Assembly (NCBI RefSeq): GCF_013141725.1
Contig: NZ_WHNZ01000026.1
Location: 124,001-188,000, forward strand
DNA from: Paenibacillus planticolens
GTDB taxonomy: Bacteria; Bacillota; Bacilli; Paenibacillales; NBRC-103111
Reading direction: 5' to 3'
Length of the DNA: 64,000 nucleotides
Below, piece after piece: positions 1 to 8,493 of this stretch. Every line of letters starts with the position of its first letter. Within the stretch, counting starts at the first letter, position 1. A program made the position numbers and the translations under genes. The notes beneath the pieces are model-generated. The model worked only from the letters and a program-made list of their open reading frames with translations. It did no database searches and was not told the DNA's origin.

Positions 1-1875
1 GTATTTTGGAAAGATTTTCGGCGACCGGGCCGCTTTCAGGAGCGGCATTATGAAGCAGCGAGTGATCTCGATCCGAAAAGAGCGCACGAAAAACACCAGG
101 ATGTCGGCCTGCTGAGCGGCCATCGTACAGTGGCGCCTGGAGAAAAAGCTACTTTTAGATTCATCCTGTCATGGAGTTTTCCGAATTGTGTTAATTTCTG
201 GAATCCGGTCGGGAACCAGCTGCCTTCATGGAAAAATTATTATTCGACGATTTTCCGGGATTCTACGGATACGGCGAAATACGTCATGAGAAACTATGAG
301 CGATTGCATGCTGAGTCGCGATTGTTTAAGGATACGCTTTTTGCGTCTACGTTGCCCGATATCGTTCTTGATGCGATCAGCGGAAATATTTCGATTCTGA
401 AATCTCCTACCGTGCTGCGTTTGACGGATGGGACATTATACGGTTTTGAGGGCGTGCATACCAATGAAGGTTCTTGCGAAGGCTCTTGCACGCACGTATG
501 GAATTACGAGCAGGCTACGGCTTTCTTGTTCCCGGCGCTGGCGCGATCGATGCGAAACATCGATTACACCTATGCCCAGTTCGATAATGGGAAAATGGCG
601 TTTCGCCTCATGCTGCCGGCCGAGAGGACGACGCACGATAACAAGTTCAGAGCTGCTGCGGATGGTCAAATGGGCGGCATCATTAAGTCCTATCGCGAAT
701 GGAAAGTTTCCGGCGACACGCAGTGGCTGCGATCCCTTTGGCCCAACATTCGCAAGGCGCTCGAATTTGCCTGGGAGCCAACCAACGAGGACCAGTGGGA
801 TGCCGACAAGGACGGCGTGATGGAAGGGCGGCAGCACCATACGCTTGATATGGAATTGTTCGGCCCGAACTCCTGGCTGACGAGCATGTACTTGACGGCT
901 TTGAAGGCAGCGGCAGAGATGGCGAATGCGCTCGGCGAGCCGGAGAAAGCGGCGGAGTACGATGCGATCAGGCGCAAGGGCGCGGCATGGACGAATGAGA
1001 ATTTGTTCAACGGCCGGTTTTTCCATCAAAAGGTCGATCTCAAAGACCGGTCTGTTCTCGAAAAATATGGCGCGGAAACCGTGTATTGGAACGAAGAGGC
1101 TGGCGAGCATAAATATCAAATCGGTGAAGGCTGCGGCATTGATCAGGTGCTTGGCCAGTGGTTCGCTCATCTGGTAGGCCTTGGCTATGTGCTGGATTCT
1201 GCCAAAGTAAAGCGTGCGGTCCAGTCTATTTATGAGAACAATTATATAGAGAATTTAGGCGACCACCCGAACGCTTGCCGCATCTATGGGTTAAATGACG
1301 AATCCGGTCTCGTGATCTGCTCTTGGCCAGACGCGAACTCTCCGATTGTACCTGTTCCCTATGCAGAAGAATGCATGAACGGCTTTGAATATCAGGCTGC
1401 ATGCCATATGATTTATGAGGGATATGTGACGGAAGGGCTGCGCGTTGTGAAGTCGATTCGCGACCGGTATGACGGAGAACGCCGCAACCCGTGGAACGAA
1501 TTCGAATGCGGCAGCAATTACGCGCGGTCCATGGCCTCTTTCGGATTGCTGCTTGCGCTGAGCGGTTTCGAGTATGATATGGTTCAACGACATATCGGTT
1601 TTAGTCCGAAATGGCAGGAGGGCGATTTCAGCTCTTTTTGGAGCTTGAACGACGGCTGGGGCGAGTTCCGCTGCTCGGACGGACAACTGGAGCTGGAAGT
1701 TAAGATGGGGAGCCTTGTGCTATCCAGCTTTGGAAGCGGATTGTTGACAGGTCGAGATGTTCAGAGCGTCATGCTTGGCGGGGCTGCTATCGCGTTTGAG
1801 CACAACGAAGGGAAACTTTTATTTAAAGAAAAGTTAGTTCTTGAACCGCACAAGACGCTTGTCGTACAGTTGTAA
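1..1875 (+). CDS. GH116-like glycoside hydrolase (beta-glucosidase/glucosylceramidase type), 5' truncated
   Basis: The reading frame is open from base 1, so the gene begins to the left of the window; 624 residues are visible. A GTG at 130 is internal and should not be taken as the start. The N-terminal part (GEKATFRFILSWSFPN) resembles the beta-sandwich domain of bacterial GH116 proteins, and the rest looks like the (alpha/alpha)6 catalytic domain. CTHVWNYEQ places a candidate nucleophile Glu at codon 508-510, and the TLDMELFGPNSW region places a candidate acid/base Asp at codon 847-849, in the order expected for GH116. Family members cleave beta-glucosides or beta-xylosides. No signal peptide can be judged. 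Family fairly sure, substrate unknown. Confidence 0.75.
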   Translation, partial: VFWKDFRRPGRFQERHYEAASDLDPKRAHEKHQDVGLLSGHRTVAPGEKATFRFILSWSFPNCVNFWNPVGNQLPSWKNYYSTIFRDSTDTAKYVMRNYERLHAESRLFKDTLFASTLPDIVLDAISGNISILKSPTVLRLTDGTLYGFEGVHTNEGSCEGSCTHVWNYEQATAFLFPALARSMRNIDYTYAQFDNGKMAFRLMLPAERTTHDNKFRAAADGQMGGIIKSYREWKVSGDTQWLRSLWPNIRKALEFAWEPTNEDQWDADKDGVMEGRQHHTLDMELFGPNSWLTSMYLTALKAAAEMANALGEPEKAAEYDAIRRKGAAWTNENLFNGRFFHQKVDLKDRSVLEKYGAETVYWNEEAGEHKYQIGEGCGIDQVLGQWFAHLVGLGYVLDSAKVKRAVQSIYENNYIENLGDHPNACRIYGLNDESGLVICSWPDANSPIVPVPYAEECMNGFEYQAACHMIYEGYVTEGLRVVKSIRDRYDGERRNPWNEFECGSNYARSMASFGLLLALSGFEYDMVQRHIGFSPKWQEGDFSSFWSLNDGWGEFRCSDGQLELEVKMGSLVLSSFGSGLLTGRDVQSVMLGGAAIAFEHNEGKLLFKEKLVLEPHKTLVVQL

Positions 1876-1936
1876 TATCAAGGTATGCGATTAGACGGTC
1901 CGGCAAGGGGCGGCCTGTCCAGGGAGGCGATGGCAT

Positions 1937-2773
1937 ATGGAAGCGAATGATGTGATTCAGTCAGTCGTGGGGCAGCTGCAAAACGTGGAAGGAATCGCCG
2001 CAATCGTATTAGGCGGCTCAAGAGCCTGCGGCACGGAAACGCAGGAGTCTGATATCGACATCGGCGTGTACTACCGGCTTGAGCGGCCAATCGACATTGT
2101 GGCGCTTGAGAAGATAGCCGAGGCTATGGATGACGAGCGCCGCAGCGGTCTTATTACGCCTATTGGCGGTTGGGGGCCATGGATTAACGGCGGCGGCTGG
2201 CTGACAACCGGCGGTTTTCCCTTGGATGTGTTGTATCGGGATGCCGCCAAAGTGTCTGGCGCCATTGACGATTGCCGGCAGGGGAGGATCGATATCCATT
2301 ATCAGCCCGGGCATCCGCATGGCTTCTGCACATCGATCTATATGGGGGAAGTCGCGCGCTGCCGGCCGCTCTGGGATCCGGAGGGACTCGTCGCTGAGCT
2401 GAAAGCGAAGACAGTGCCTTATCCGGATGCGCTGCGGCAAGCGACAATCTCGAAATTTCTTTGGGAAGCTGAATTTTCGCTTGCTAACGCTAGCAAAGCA
2501 TTAAGCCGCAACGATGTTTCTTATGCGGCGGGGCATCTGTTTCGAACCGTAAGCTGCATGGTTCAAGTCTTGTTTGCCTGCAACGGGGAGTATTTGCTGA
2601 ATGAGAAGGGGGCCGTTGCTTCGTGCAAGCGGTTTGGAGCGGCTCCCGCTGAGTTCGAAAGGCGCGTCCAGGAAGGATTCGCCTGTTTATCCGCCGCTCG
2701 TTCGGATTTAACGAAGGCGATTGCGCTTTTCGCAGCGCTCGTTCGCGAAACGCAAGCCTTTGCTTCCAAGTGA
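1937..2773 (+). CDS. Nucleotidyltransferase-domain protein
   Basis: This 278-residue protein has the MNT/DNA polymerase beta-like nucleotidyltransferase signature near its N-terminus: GGS at residues 26-28 followed by SDIDIG, with the two metal-binding acids D39 and D41. The remainder is helical and may be a substrate or partner-binding region as in DUF4037-like or aminoglycoside-nucleotidyltransferase-like proteins. An AGGGAGG ribosome binding site precedes the ATG. It follows the glycosidase by 61 bases and may be cotranscribed. No HEPN partner gene is adjacent, so there is no reason to call it an antitoxin. Family likely, substrate unknown. Confidence 0.7.
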   Translation: MEANDVIQSVVGQLQNVEGIAAIVLGGSRACGTETQESDIDIGVYYRLERPIDIVALEKIAEAMDDERRSGLITPIGGWGPWINGGGWLTTGGFPLDVLYRDAAKVSGAIDDCRQGRIDIHYQPGHPHGFCTSIYMGEVARCRPLWDPEGLVAELKAKTVPYPDALRQATISKFLWEAEFSLANASKALSRNDVSYAAGHLFRTVSCMVQVLFACNGEYLLNEKGAVASCKRFGAAPAEFERRVQEGFACLSAARSDLTKAIALFAALVRETQAFASK

Positions 2774-3195
2774 AGCGTGGGAAGAGGATGGGGATGGGGA
2801 AATAGATCCGCTGACGCTGTTCCGTGCTGTAAGAAAGAGGAACTATGGTACTCTATTTTTCCCATTTGGGTATTTTTTCCGGGTTAGGCGGAACTACAGG
2901 GCCTTATTTGCCCGATGGTGGCCGGATTTCGCCAAATTCGGCAAAATAGCGGACCGTAGTTCCCTACCCAAGGTGAGATGGCCACTTTTTGGGAGAATAA
3001 CGGATCATAGTTCCTTTTCAGCTTCCTCAATGTGCGGATGATGGGTCCCGGAAAAAATTCCGGGATTTGTTTATTTTGCTTTGCGGATATCGGAAGGCAG
3101 GCCATGGGGGGAAAGCGAATAAAGAGTAGGCCAGCGTTATTTTTGCTGCAATCAGTCGGTGTATGTGGTATATAACATTCCTAAGGAGGGGCTGT
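2774..3195. other. Intergenic stretch holding repeat copy A
   Basis: The 422-base gap between the nucleotidyltransferase and grpB-like genes is occupied mainly by copy A of the mirrored four-unit repeat (2839-3014). Around 3047-3066 a short inverted repeat, CCCGGAAAAAATTCCGGG, lies just beyond the element. Apart from the ribosome binding site of the next gene I see no protein-coding signal. Confidence 0.5.
2839..3014. repeat. Mirrored four-unit intergenic repeat, copy A (176 bp)
   Basis: Forward units begin GGAACTA at 2839 and 2890 (51 bases apart); reversed units end TAGTTCC at 2963 and 3014 (51 apart). The outer pair and inner pair are inverted repeats of each other, so a nested hairpin can form. 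Five further copies with the same geometry are in this window. Confidence 0.9.
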
Positions 3196-3705
3196 ATGTC
3201 AACCAAAGTCATTGTCACAGAATACAATCCTAATTGGGTTCGCATATTTGAAGAATTACGAAGTTTCGTTCTACCGGTTTTGAGTGACCTTATTGTGACC
3301 ATCGAACACGTTGGGAGTACTTCGGTTCCGGGTTTAGCGGCAAAGCCGATTGTAGATATGGACGTTGTTGTGCCGACTAGGCGGGATGTCCAGCTTGCGA
3401 TTCAAAGGCTCGCCACACTGGGATATGTGCATGAAGGCGATTTGGGAACGCCTGGACGGGAGGCTTTTATTCCGCCGGATGGCGTCATTTGGCATCATTT
3501 GTACGTATGCACGCTGAACAACGCAGAATATAAGCGGCATATCGCTTTTCGGGATTATTTGAGAAAGCATCCCAATGCCGCAGTTGAATACGGTCGATTG
3601 AAAATTGAACTCGCGCAGCGCTTTCATCACGATCGGTCAGCCTATTCTAAGGGCAAAAGCGAATTTGTAGAAGGCATACTCGCCATAAGCGGAAGCTATG
3701 AATGA
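3196..3705 (+). CDS. GrpB/UPF0157 family protein (nucleotidyltransferase fold)
   Basis: The 169-residue protein has the hallmark HVGSTSVPGLAAKPIVDMDV stretch (about residues 38-57), typical of the GrpB family, whose members share the nucleotidyltransferase fold; the GSTSVPG and DMD motifs would form the active site. The start is set at the ATG at 3196, which has an ideal AAGGAGGGG ribosome binding site at 3183-3191; an in-frame ATG at 3163 has none. Length matches the family. Members are sometimes fused to or annotated with dephospho-CoA kinase, but the biochemical role is not firmly established. Monocistronic as far as can be seen. Confidence 0.85.
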   Translation: MSTKVIVTEYNPNWVRIFEELRSFVLPVLSDLIVTIEHVGSTSVPGLAAKPIVDMDVVVPTRRDVQLAIQRLATLGYVHEGDLGTPGREAFIPPDGVIWHHLYVCTLNNAEYKRHIAFRDYLRKHPNAAVEYGRLKIELAQRFHHDRSAYSKGKSEFVEGILAISGSYE

Positions 3706-3938
3706 ATCCGCAATTGCCTAATCGTCATGGCAGCATTGTTCTCATGATTAGAATGTTTTGATCTTAAAAGGGTATTTTTTAAAATATAAAAAGAGGATAT
3801 AATGGAAGGTAGAGCGGATTATACTAGGCAAGGAACGATAATTTGCATAACAAGTGACTGTTGAGGCTCATACATCGGATAGGCGTGTAAACTAATATAA
3901 CGTATCCATAGAGAGCAATAAAAAAGGAGAGATTGGGA

Positions 3939-4403
3939 ATGACTGCTTTTGAAATTAAAGTTGACGATTTAACCGGACCTGAGGTGACGGCATTAATCTT
4001 GGAACATCTGAAGGGGATGTCGGAACTTTCTCCACCGGAAAGCATGCACGCTCTGAATATCGATGGATTGAAAAAGCCGGAAGTGACATTTTGGAGCGCA
4101 TGGGAAGGGGATCAATTAGCCGGTTGCGGGGCGATGAAAGAACTTGATGCCGGACACGGTGAGATAAAATCCATGCGAACGTCTTCGGCCCATCTAAGAA
4201 AAGGTGTCGCCAAACAGCTTCTTGAACATATCGTTGGGGAAGCAAAACGGCGTGGGTATAACCGGCTAAGTTTGGAAACAGGCTCTATGATAGAATTCGA
4301 AGCAGCCAGAAAACTGTATGAGCGCTTCGGGTTTCAATATTGCGGACCGTTTTCGAATTATACAGAGGATCCACTTAGCACATTTATGACAAAAGAGCTA
4401 TAA
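3939..4403 (+). CDS. GNAT family N-acetyltransferase (YsnE-like)
   Basis: The 154-residue protein is a single GNAT domain. The acetyl-CoA pyrophosphate-binding loop reads RKGVAKQLL from residue 87, after the beta-4 strand IKSMRTSS, and a C-terminal AARKLYERFGFQYC segment is the usual motif B region. The pattern (GHGEIKSMR, LSLETGS) is close to Bacillus YsnE-type acetyltransferases. The start is the ATG at 3939, eight bases after AGGAGA; an upstream TTG at 3933 is too close to it. It converges with the minus-strand acetyltransferase at 4472 and shares a bidirectional terminator with it. Substrate not known. Confidence 0.85.
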   Translation: MTAFEIKVDDLTGPEVTALILEHLKGMSELSPPESMHALNIDGLKKPEVTFWSAWEGDQLAGCGAMKELDAGHGEIKSMRTSSAHLRKGVAKQLLEHIVGEAKRRGYNRLSLETGSMIEFEAARKLYERFGFQYCGPFSNYTEDPLSTFMTKEL

Positions 4404-4407
4404 AAAT

Positions 4408-4446
4408 AAAAAGGCTGCGGGACCCATCGGTCTCGGCAGCCTTTTT
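4408..4446. terminator. Bidirectional intrinsic terminator between two convergent GNAT genes
   Basis: AAAAAGGCTGC and GCAGCCTTTTT form an 11-bp stem with A and T runs on both sides, so it can stop transcription from either strand. It lies 4 bases after the stop codon of the plus-strand gene. Confidence 0.9.
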
Positions 4447-4471
4447 AATGCCGTTATATCGCAAGTCAATC

Positions 4472-4888
4472 CTAAGGCGTTTTTGAATATACGAAGAAAC
4501 CGCTTCTTTTTTCCCACCCCGCAGCCGTCCAGAACGAATGGCCAACGTCATTATTTTCAAGTACGAAAATGTGACACTTCTCAATGCCCAGTTCTCTTAG
4601 TTGGCTTAAACTCGAGTCTACGAGACGCTGACCAATGCTTTGTTTACGATAGTTTGGATTTACGGCCAGATGATAAATAAACCCTCGTCTTCCGTCGTGC
4701 CCTGCTAATATGGTGCCAATAATCTTGTCTTCCGCTTCGCAGACGAAGCAGAATCCCTTATTGCGGTGCAGATAGCTTTCAATATTTGGTTTGGAATCTG
4801 CGTCGCTGAGTACGAGACCTTCAATTTGGCTCCAAAGCAGAAAGGATTTTTCATAATCCTCTATGGTCATTTCTCTGATTGTCGACAT
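4472..4888 (-). CDS. GNAT family N-acetyltransferase
   Basis: A 138-residue single-domain GNAT protein. The beta-4 and loop segment HLAVNPNYRKQSIGQRLV (about residues 73-90) is the acetyl-CoA site; FVLENNDVGHSFWTAAGWEKR is the usual C-terminal motif. The first ATG (4888) has no ribosome binding site in front of it, while a strong GGAGGTG lies about 11 codons upstream (about 4926-4932) with only in-frame AUA and AUC codons at the correct spacing. Translation may therefore begin at a non-canonical codon, or an original ATG has mutated. The coordinates use the ATG. Substrate unknown. Confidence 0.8.
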   Translation of the reverse strand: MSTIREMTIEDYEKSFLLWSQIEGLVLSDADSKPNIESYLHRNKGFCFVCEAEDKIIGTILAGHDGRRGFIYHLAVNPNYRKQSIGQRLVDSSLSQLRELGIEKCHIFVLENNDVGHSFWTAAGWEKRSGFFVYSKTP

Positions 4889-5088
4889 TGGTCTATGATC
4901 GGTATCCTTGTTTTCGATTATATTTCACCTCCGGTCAACGTTGAATGATACATGGGCTTTGGCAAAGCTTTGCATTTATCATGAAGTATAGGTTAATAGA
5001 ATTTGGTTTGCAATCGAGGATTTATTGGCAGATTTTGTCGTTCGGAGTGATCGAAGCGATTTACAGTCAAAAAGAACTAAGGTAATCT

Positions 5089-7263
5089 ATGGAGAGCGGG
5101 AGGTGGCGATATCCATTGCCGTTCATCAAGACGATGCTGCGCCATTGTGCACAGCATAAGCTTTTGTCTGTCCTATTCTTAGGCAGTATGTTCATTGAAA
5201 TTGCGTATGCGGTTGCATCGCCGTTAAGTTTGAAATATTTGGTGGATGACGCATTCACGCCTAAAGATCTCCATGCGTTCATTTTCATCCTTACGCTGCT
5301 GCTTTGCGGAGGCTTTCTTAACATTTGCGCCAGCGCAATGGGCGACTACTCACTAGGCAAGCTCAGCGGGGAATTTATCCGCAAATTGCGGGTAGAATTG
5401 TTCGATCATATGCAAAAACAGTCGCTCCCGTTTTATCAACGTTACAAGGTCGGCGATCTGGTCACGCGCTTCGCTGCGGATATGGGCGCGATGGAAAGAG
5501 TGGTCCGTATTACGTATCCTTTCATGCTGAAGGAAGCGTTAAGTGTGGTCCTCGGGCTAGCGATGCTTTTTGCAATTAACTGGAAGCTGACGCTGGCAAT
5601 GTTGGCTGGCTCTTTGCTCATGCTGGTCGGACCAAAACTGCTACAGGGGCGGGCGGAAGCCGCCAACGCAGGCTACAAGGATGCGCAAGAACGTTTCGCC
5701 AATACGATTGACGAGATCGTCAAGGGACACAAAACGATCAAAAGCTTGCACCAGCAGGCAAGCATCCGGGAACGTGCGCGCAGACAGATGAAAGATCTGT
5801 TCACCTTCGGATTTAAGCTGCATATGACCGGATCTTTGATTGAGCGGTTGCCGCTTACGGCGCTGCTTATTTTGAACGGCATTATGATCGGTTTCGGCGG
5901 ATATTTCATCTTTAACGATGAGATTACGGTCGGCGGCTTTATGGCGTTTTTTACGTTGTTTATGGCCGTAGGCCAGTCTGGTTCCAATTTGTCGGCGCTC
6001 ATTCCGAATGTCATCGATGCGAGCATCAGTTTCCGGCGTGTGGGGGAAATATTCGAGCAGCAGCCTGACGTTCCTGAGGCGGAGTCCCCGTTAACGCTTC
6101 CTTCGTCCTTTACGTCTGTTCGAATGGATCGCGTGACGTTCGGGTATACCGAAGATTCGGATCAATTGAGGGAAGTAAGCCTGGACATCCGGGCAGGAAC
6201 GTATGTAGCGCTCGTCGGGCCGAGCGGATCGGGCAAAAGCACGGCGCTGCAGTTGATTTCACGCTTTTACGATCCTAAGGAAGGCACGGTATCGATTAAC
6301 AATTGCGACCTTCGCGATGTAAGCGAGGCATCATTGAGGAAGCTATCCACGCTCGTTGCTCAGGATACGTTTTTGTTCAATGCAACGATTCGCGACAATT
6401 TGCTGCTGGACAACCCCGATGCTACGGAAGCTGATATGGTTGAGGCGGCGAAGCAGGCGAAAATCCACGATCTCATCGCCGGTTGGCCAGGTGGCTACGA
6501 CACGCTAATCCACCATGAGGGCGGCTCATTGTCGGGCGGGGAACGGCAGCGACTATCCATCGCAAGGGCGCTTCTGCGAAAACCGAAGCTGCTGCTGCTC
6601 GATGAGGTTACATCGGCATTGGACCCGGGAACTGAAGCCGAAATTAATGGGTTAATCGGGCAAAGCCGAAAGGACAAAACGATCATTTCCGTTACGCACA
6701 GGCTCGCTTCAGTTGTTCAGGCCGATGCCATCTATGTGTTTAAGGAAGGGCGGATCGTCGAAAGAGGCACCCATCGCGAGCTGCTGGAACAAAACGGGCA
6801 CTATGCAGGCATGTGGGAGAAACAGATGGGGTTTCATCTGTCTCAAGACGGCCTTCATGCAACGGTGGATGTCGACCGGCTGGCCAAATTGCCATTCTTC
6901 CATGGCATTGAGCGCTCGTTTCTCGGCGATATCGCAACCTTGTTCACAACGGAAATGTGCAAGGAGGGCGAGGCGGTCGTCCGAGAAGGAGAAGAGGGCA
7001 ATAAATGCTACATTATCGTCCGTGGCAAGTTCGAAGTATTGAAACATGTGCCCGGCAAGGGGGAAATTCGAGTTGCCGCCCTGCAGGACGGGGATCATTT
7101 CGGCGAAGTTGCGCTGCTTCGAAATACGCCGAGGAATGCAACCGTGAAGGCACTCAGTCCTGCGGTATTGCTTTCGGTCAGACGGGAAGCTTTTCACCGG
7201 TTGACCGATGAACATCCGCAAATTGTACGGACTTTAGAACAGACACTAGCGAGCCGGTTGTAA
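5089..7263 (+). CDS. ABC exporter (fused permease-ATPase) with C-terminal cyclic-nucleotide-binding domain
   Basis: This 724-residue protein has an N-terminal ABC-B-type six-helix membrane domain (about residues 15-310) and one nucleotide-binding domain: Walker A GPSGSGKS from residue 377, signature LSGGERQR from 481, Walker B ending D505-E506 and the switch SVTHRL. It extends beyond a normal half-transporter with a cNMP-binding domain (about 595-715) that keeps the phosphate-binding pattern FGEVALLRNTPRNATV. There is no N-terminal C39 peptidase. Half-exporters of this type export lipids, drugs or peptides. It heads a tight operon with two GNAT-like genes and a 34-residue peptide gene, so peptide export is plausible but inferred. 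Start ATG has a modest AAGG site. Confidence 0.9.
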   Translation: MESGRWRYPLPFIKTMLRHCAQHKLLSVLFLGSMFIEIAYAVASPLSLKYLVDDAFTPKDLHAFIFILTLLLCGGFLNICASAMGDYSLGKLSGEFIRKLRVELFDHMQKQSLPFYQRYKVGDLVTRFAADMGAMERVVRITYPFMLKEALSVVLGLAMLFAINWKLTLAMLAGSLLMLVGPKLLQGRAEAANAGYKDAQERFANTIDEIVKGHKTIKSLHQQASIRERARRQMKDLFTFGFKLHMTGSLIERLPLTALLILNGIMIGFGGYFIFNDEITVGGFMAFFTLFMAVGQSGSNLSALIPNVIDASISFRRVGEIFEQQPDVPEAESPLTLPSSFTSVRMDRVTFGYTEDSDQLREVSLDIRAGTYVALVGPSGSGKSTALQLISRFYDPKEGTVSINNCDLRDVSEASLRKLSTLVAQDTFLFNATIRDNLLLDNPDATEADMVEAAKQAKIHDLIAGWPGGYDTLIHHEGGSLSGGERQRLSIARALLRKPKLLLLDEVTSALDPGTEAEINGLIGQSRKDKTIISVTHRLASVVQADAIYVFKEGRIVERGTHRELLEQNGHYAGMWEKQMGFHLSQDGLHATVDVDRLAKLPFFHGIERSFLGDIATLFTTEMCKEGEAVVREGEEGNKCYIIVRGKFEVLKHVPGKGEIRVAALQDGDHFGEVALLRNTPRNATVKALSPAVLLSVRREAFHRLTDEHPQIVRTLEQTLASRL

Positions 7264-7296
7264 CGGCTCGCTTCCGGAGGAGTGGAGGATAACCCA

Positions 7297-7815
7297 ATGA
7301 CGGCGATGTCTTGCAAGCGCTGCGTAACCGACGATGATTTCGCACAAGCCAGTTTATTTTTTCTAGCTAACCGACGTGACATGCATCCTTCCTATTCAAC
7401 AATCGATACCATAACGTTGTTGTACAGATACATGAAGCAAGGCAGGATCATCCAGGCGTTGGATCGGGACGAACGGATGATAGGGGTATCCGCCTATTAT
7501 CACGGAACTCCCGAACATGATTTTGAAGATAAGCATATCGCATTAATGGACATGGCTGTTTTGAGCCGGACTCACCGGGGGTCACGGATGTTCCTGAAAG
7601 GACTTTCCTTCATGGTTGACGAAATCACCGCCGGCGAACCGGATGTCCAAGAAATACAGCTTGCGGCTCTTGCGGACAATGTATATTTATGCCGATTATA
7701 TGCCAAGTTTACCGATTCTAGCCGTGAATTCGACAGCGAAATGGGCAAACAAGTCATTTTTAGTGTCAAAATTAACAATCTGAAGGCTTTTTTAGATAAA
7801 TATAAAAAGGTATAA
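7297..7815 (+). CDS. Divergent GNAT-like protein, paralogue of the 7963-8493 product
   Basis: The 172-residue product is not one I can name. Its middle (IALMDMAVLSRTHRGSRMFL) has the strand-turn-helix look of a GNAT acetyl-CoA site with HRGS at the loop, but the canonical R/Q-x-x-G-x-G/A is degraded. It is clearly related to the product at 7963-8493: both have H/N-D-F/Y-E-D-K/R-H-I, then the putative acyl-CoA loop, then DV(Q/E)(E/Q)IQ. ATG 7297 is preferred because GGAGG lies 7 bases upstream; a GTG at 7282 is also in frame. It lies 33 bases after the ABC exporter gene and 43 before the peptide gene. An N-acyltransferase acting on the peptide is conjecture. Confidence 0.6.
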   Translation: MTAMSCKRCVTDDDFAQASLFFLANRRDMHPSYSTIDTITLLYRYMKQGRIIQALDRDERMIGVSAYYHGTPEHDFEDKHIALMDMAVLSRTHRGSRMFLKGLSFMVDEITAGEPDVQEIQLAALADNVYLCRLYAKFTDSSREFDSEMGKQVIFSVKINNLKAFLDKYKKV

Positions 7816-7858
7816 TATTCATATGACAGTATAAAAATCAATGAAGGAGGCGTTACTC

Positions 7859-7963
7859 ATGATCGTGATTCCACCAAGCATTAAAGACAATTCGAACAAA
7901 AAAGGCGGCAGCTTCGGTAAAATCGTTAAAGACAACGAGAGTTTGCGGGCTAATCCTAGCTAA
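7859..7963 (+). CDS. 34-residue peptide gene, candidate precursor peptide
   Basis: An ATG at 7859 preceded at ideal spacing by AAGGAGG (7844-7850) opens a 34-codon frame ending TAA at 7961-7963. The stop overlaps the next start as TAATG, so the GNAT-like gene at 7963 is translationally coupled to it. The peptide begins MIVIPPS, has two related segments (IKDNSN at 8-13 and VKDNES at 23-28) around a basic glycine-rich centre, KKGGSFGK (14-21), and ends NPS. It has no Cys and no signal peptide or membrane segment. The GG at 16-17 could be a processing site, but the neighbouring exporter lacks a C39 peptidase. I do not recognise the family. Its position between two paralogous GNAT-like genes and behind an exporter suggests a modified, exported peptide; this is inference. 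Confidence 0.65.
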   Translation: MIVIPPSIKDNSNKKGGSFGKIVKDNESLRANPS

Positions 7964-8493
7964 TGGCCTTTCAATTCCGGTCCTGCGAATTCGAAATGGA
8001 TTACGAAGCTTATATGAAGTTTCTGCTGCAGCATCATGATCAGTTAAAATTGCCGTATCCTTTTGCTATGAAGCTTTCTTTCATGAGCAGTCCTTTGGAG
8101 TTCGGCAAAGCTATGCTGATCTTAAGCGAGGAGCCTTACGAATTTGTAGGTGCTGTAGGTGTTGTGTACGGTACCGGAGCCAATGACTACGAGGATCGTC
8201 ATATATGCCAGATTGAGATTGCGTTCATTCGGGAGCAGTTCCGCCGAACTTCGCTGTTTCTACGAGGATTAGAGGCACTTATTCGCATGATAAAAGCGAG
8301 CAACTCCGACGTTGAACAAATCCAGTTCTGGGCTTCTGCCGATAATGAAGAGCTGGAGCGGCTTGTTTCCCGTTGGAGTTCTCTGCCAGGTTACAGTCGA
8401 TCGATTGTGAACAACTTGGCGTTCTATACGATTCCGTTCGCAGAGCTGGAAGCTTACTGTGGGCGGTTTGGATCGGGTATAAGCAAGGAGTAG
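7963..8493 (+). CDS. Divergent GNAT-like protein coupled to the 34-residue peptide
   Basis: A 176-residue protein related to the 7297-7815 product over its middle and C-terminal parts (YEDRHICQIEIAFIREQF aligned to FEDKHIALMDMAVLSRTH; DVEQIQ aligned to DVQEIQ). A degenerate GNAT fold is my best guess; the acetyl-CoA loop QFRRTSLFLRG lacks the usual glycine. The ATG overlaps the peptide stop codon (TAATG) and there is no convincing ribosome binding site in front of it, so expression should depend on translation of the peptide. The stop codon lies inside the operon terminator stem. Function unknown; acyl transfer to the peptide, or peptide binding/immunity, are the alternatives. Confidence 0.65.
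   Translation: MAFQFRSCEFEMDYEAYMKFLLQHHDQLKLPYPFAMKLSFMSSPLEFGKAMLILSEEPYEFVGAVGVVYGTGANDYEDRHICQIEIAFIREQFRRTSLFLRGLEALIRMIKASNSDVEQIQFWASADNEELERLVSRWSSLPGYSRSIVNNLAFYTIPFAELEAYCGRFGSGISKE

Noticed and set aside
436..1170. Long minus-strand frames inside the GH116-like gene
   Set aside because: They lie opposite a gene with clear family motifs, have no ribosome binding sites and show no recognisable domains.
2839..3014. Simple transcription terminators as an explanation of the mirrored element
   Set aside because: The stems are long and nested with conserved 51-base steps, lack T runs at the ends, and occur beyond genes that already have terminators.
7859..7963. Lasso peptide precursor (a Gly start with Asp nine residues later can be drawn)
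   Set aside because: No lasso cyclase, leader peptidase or RiPP recognition element gene is near; the GNAT-like neighbours point elsewhere.
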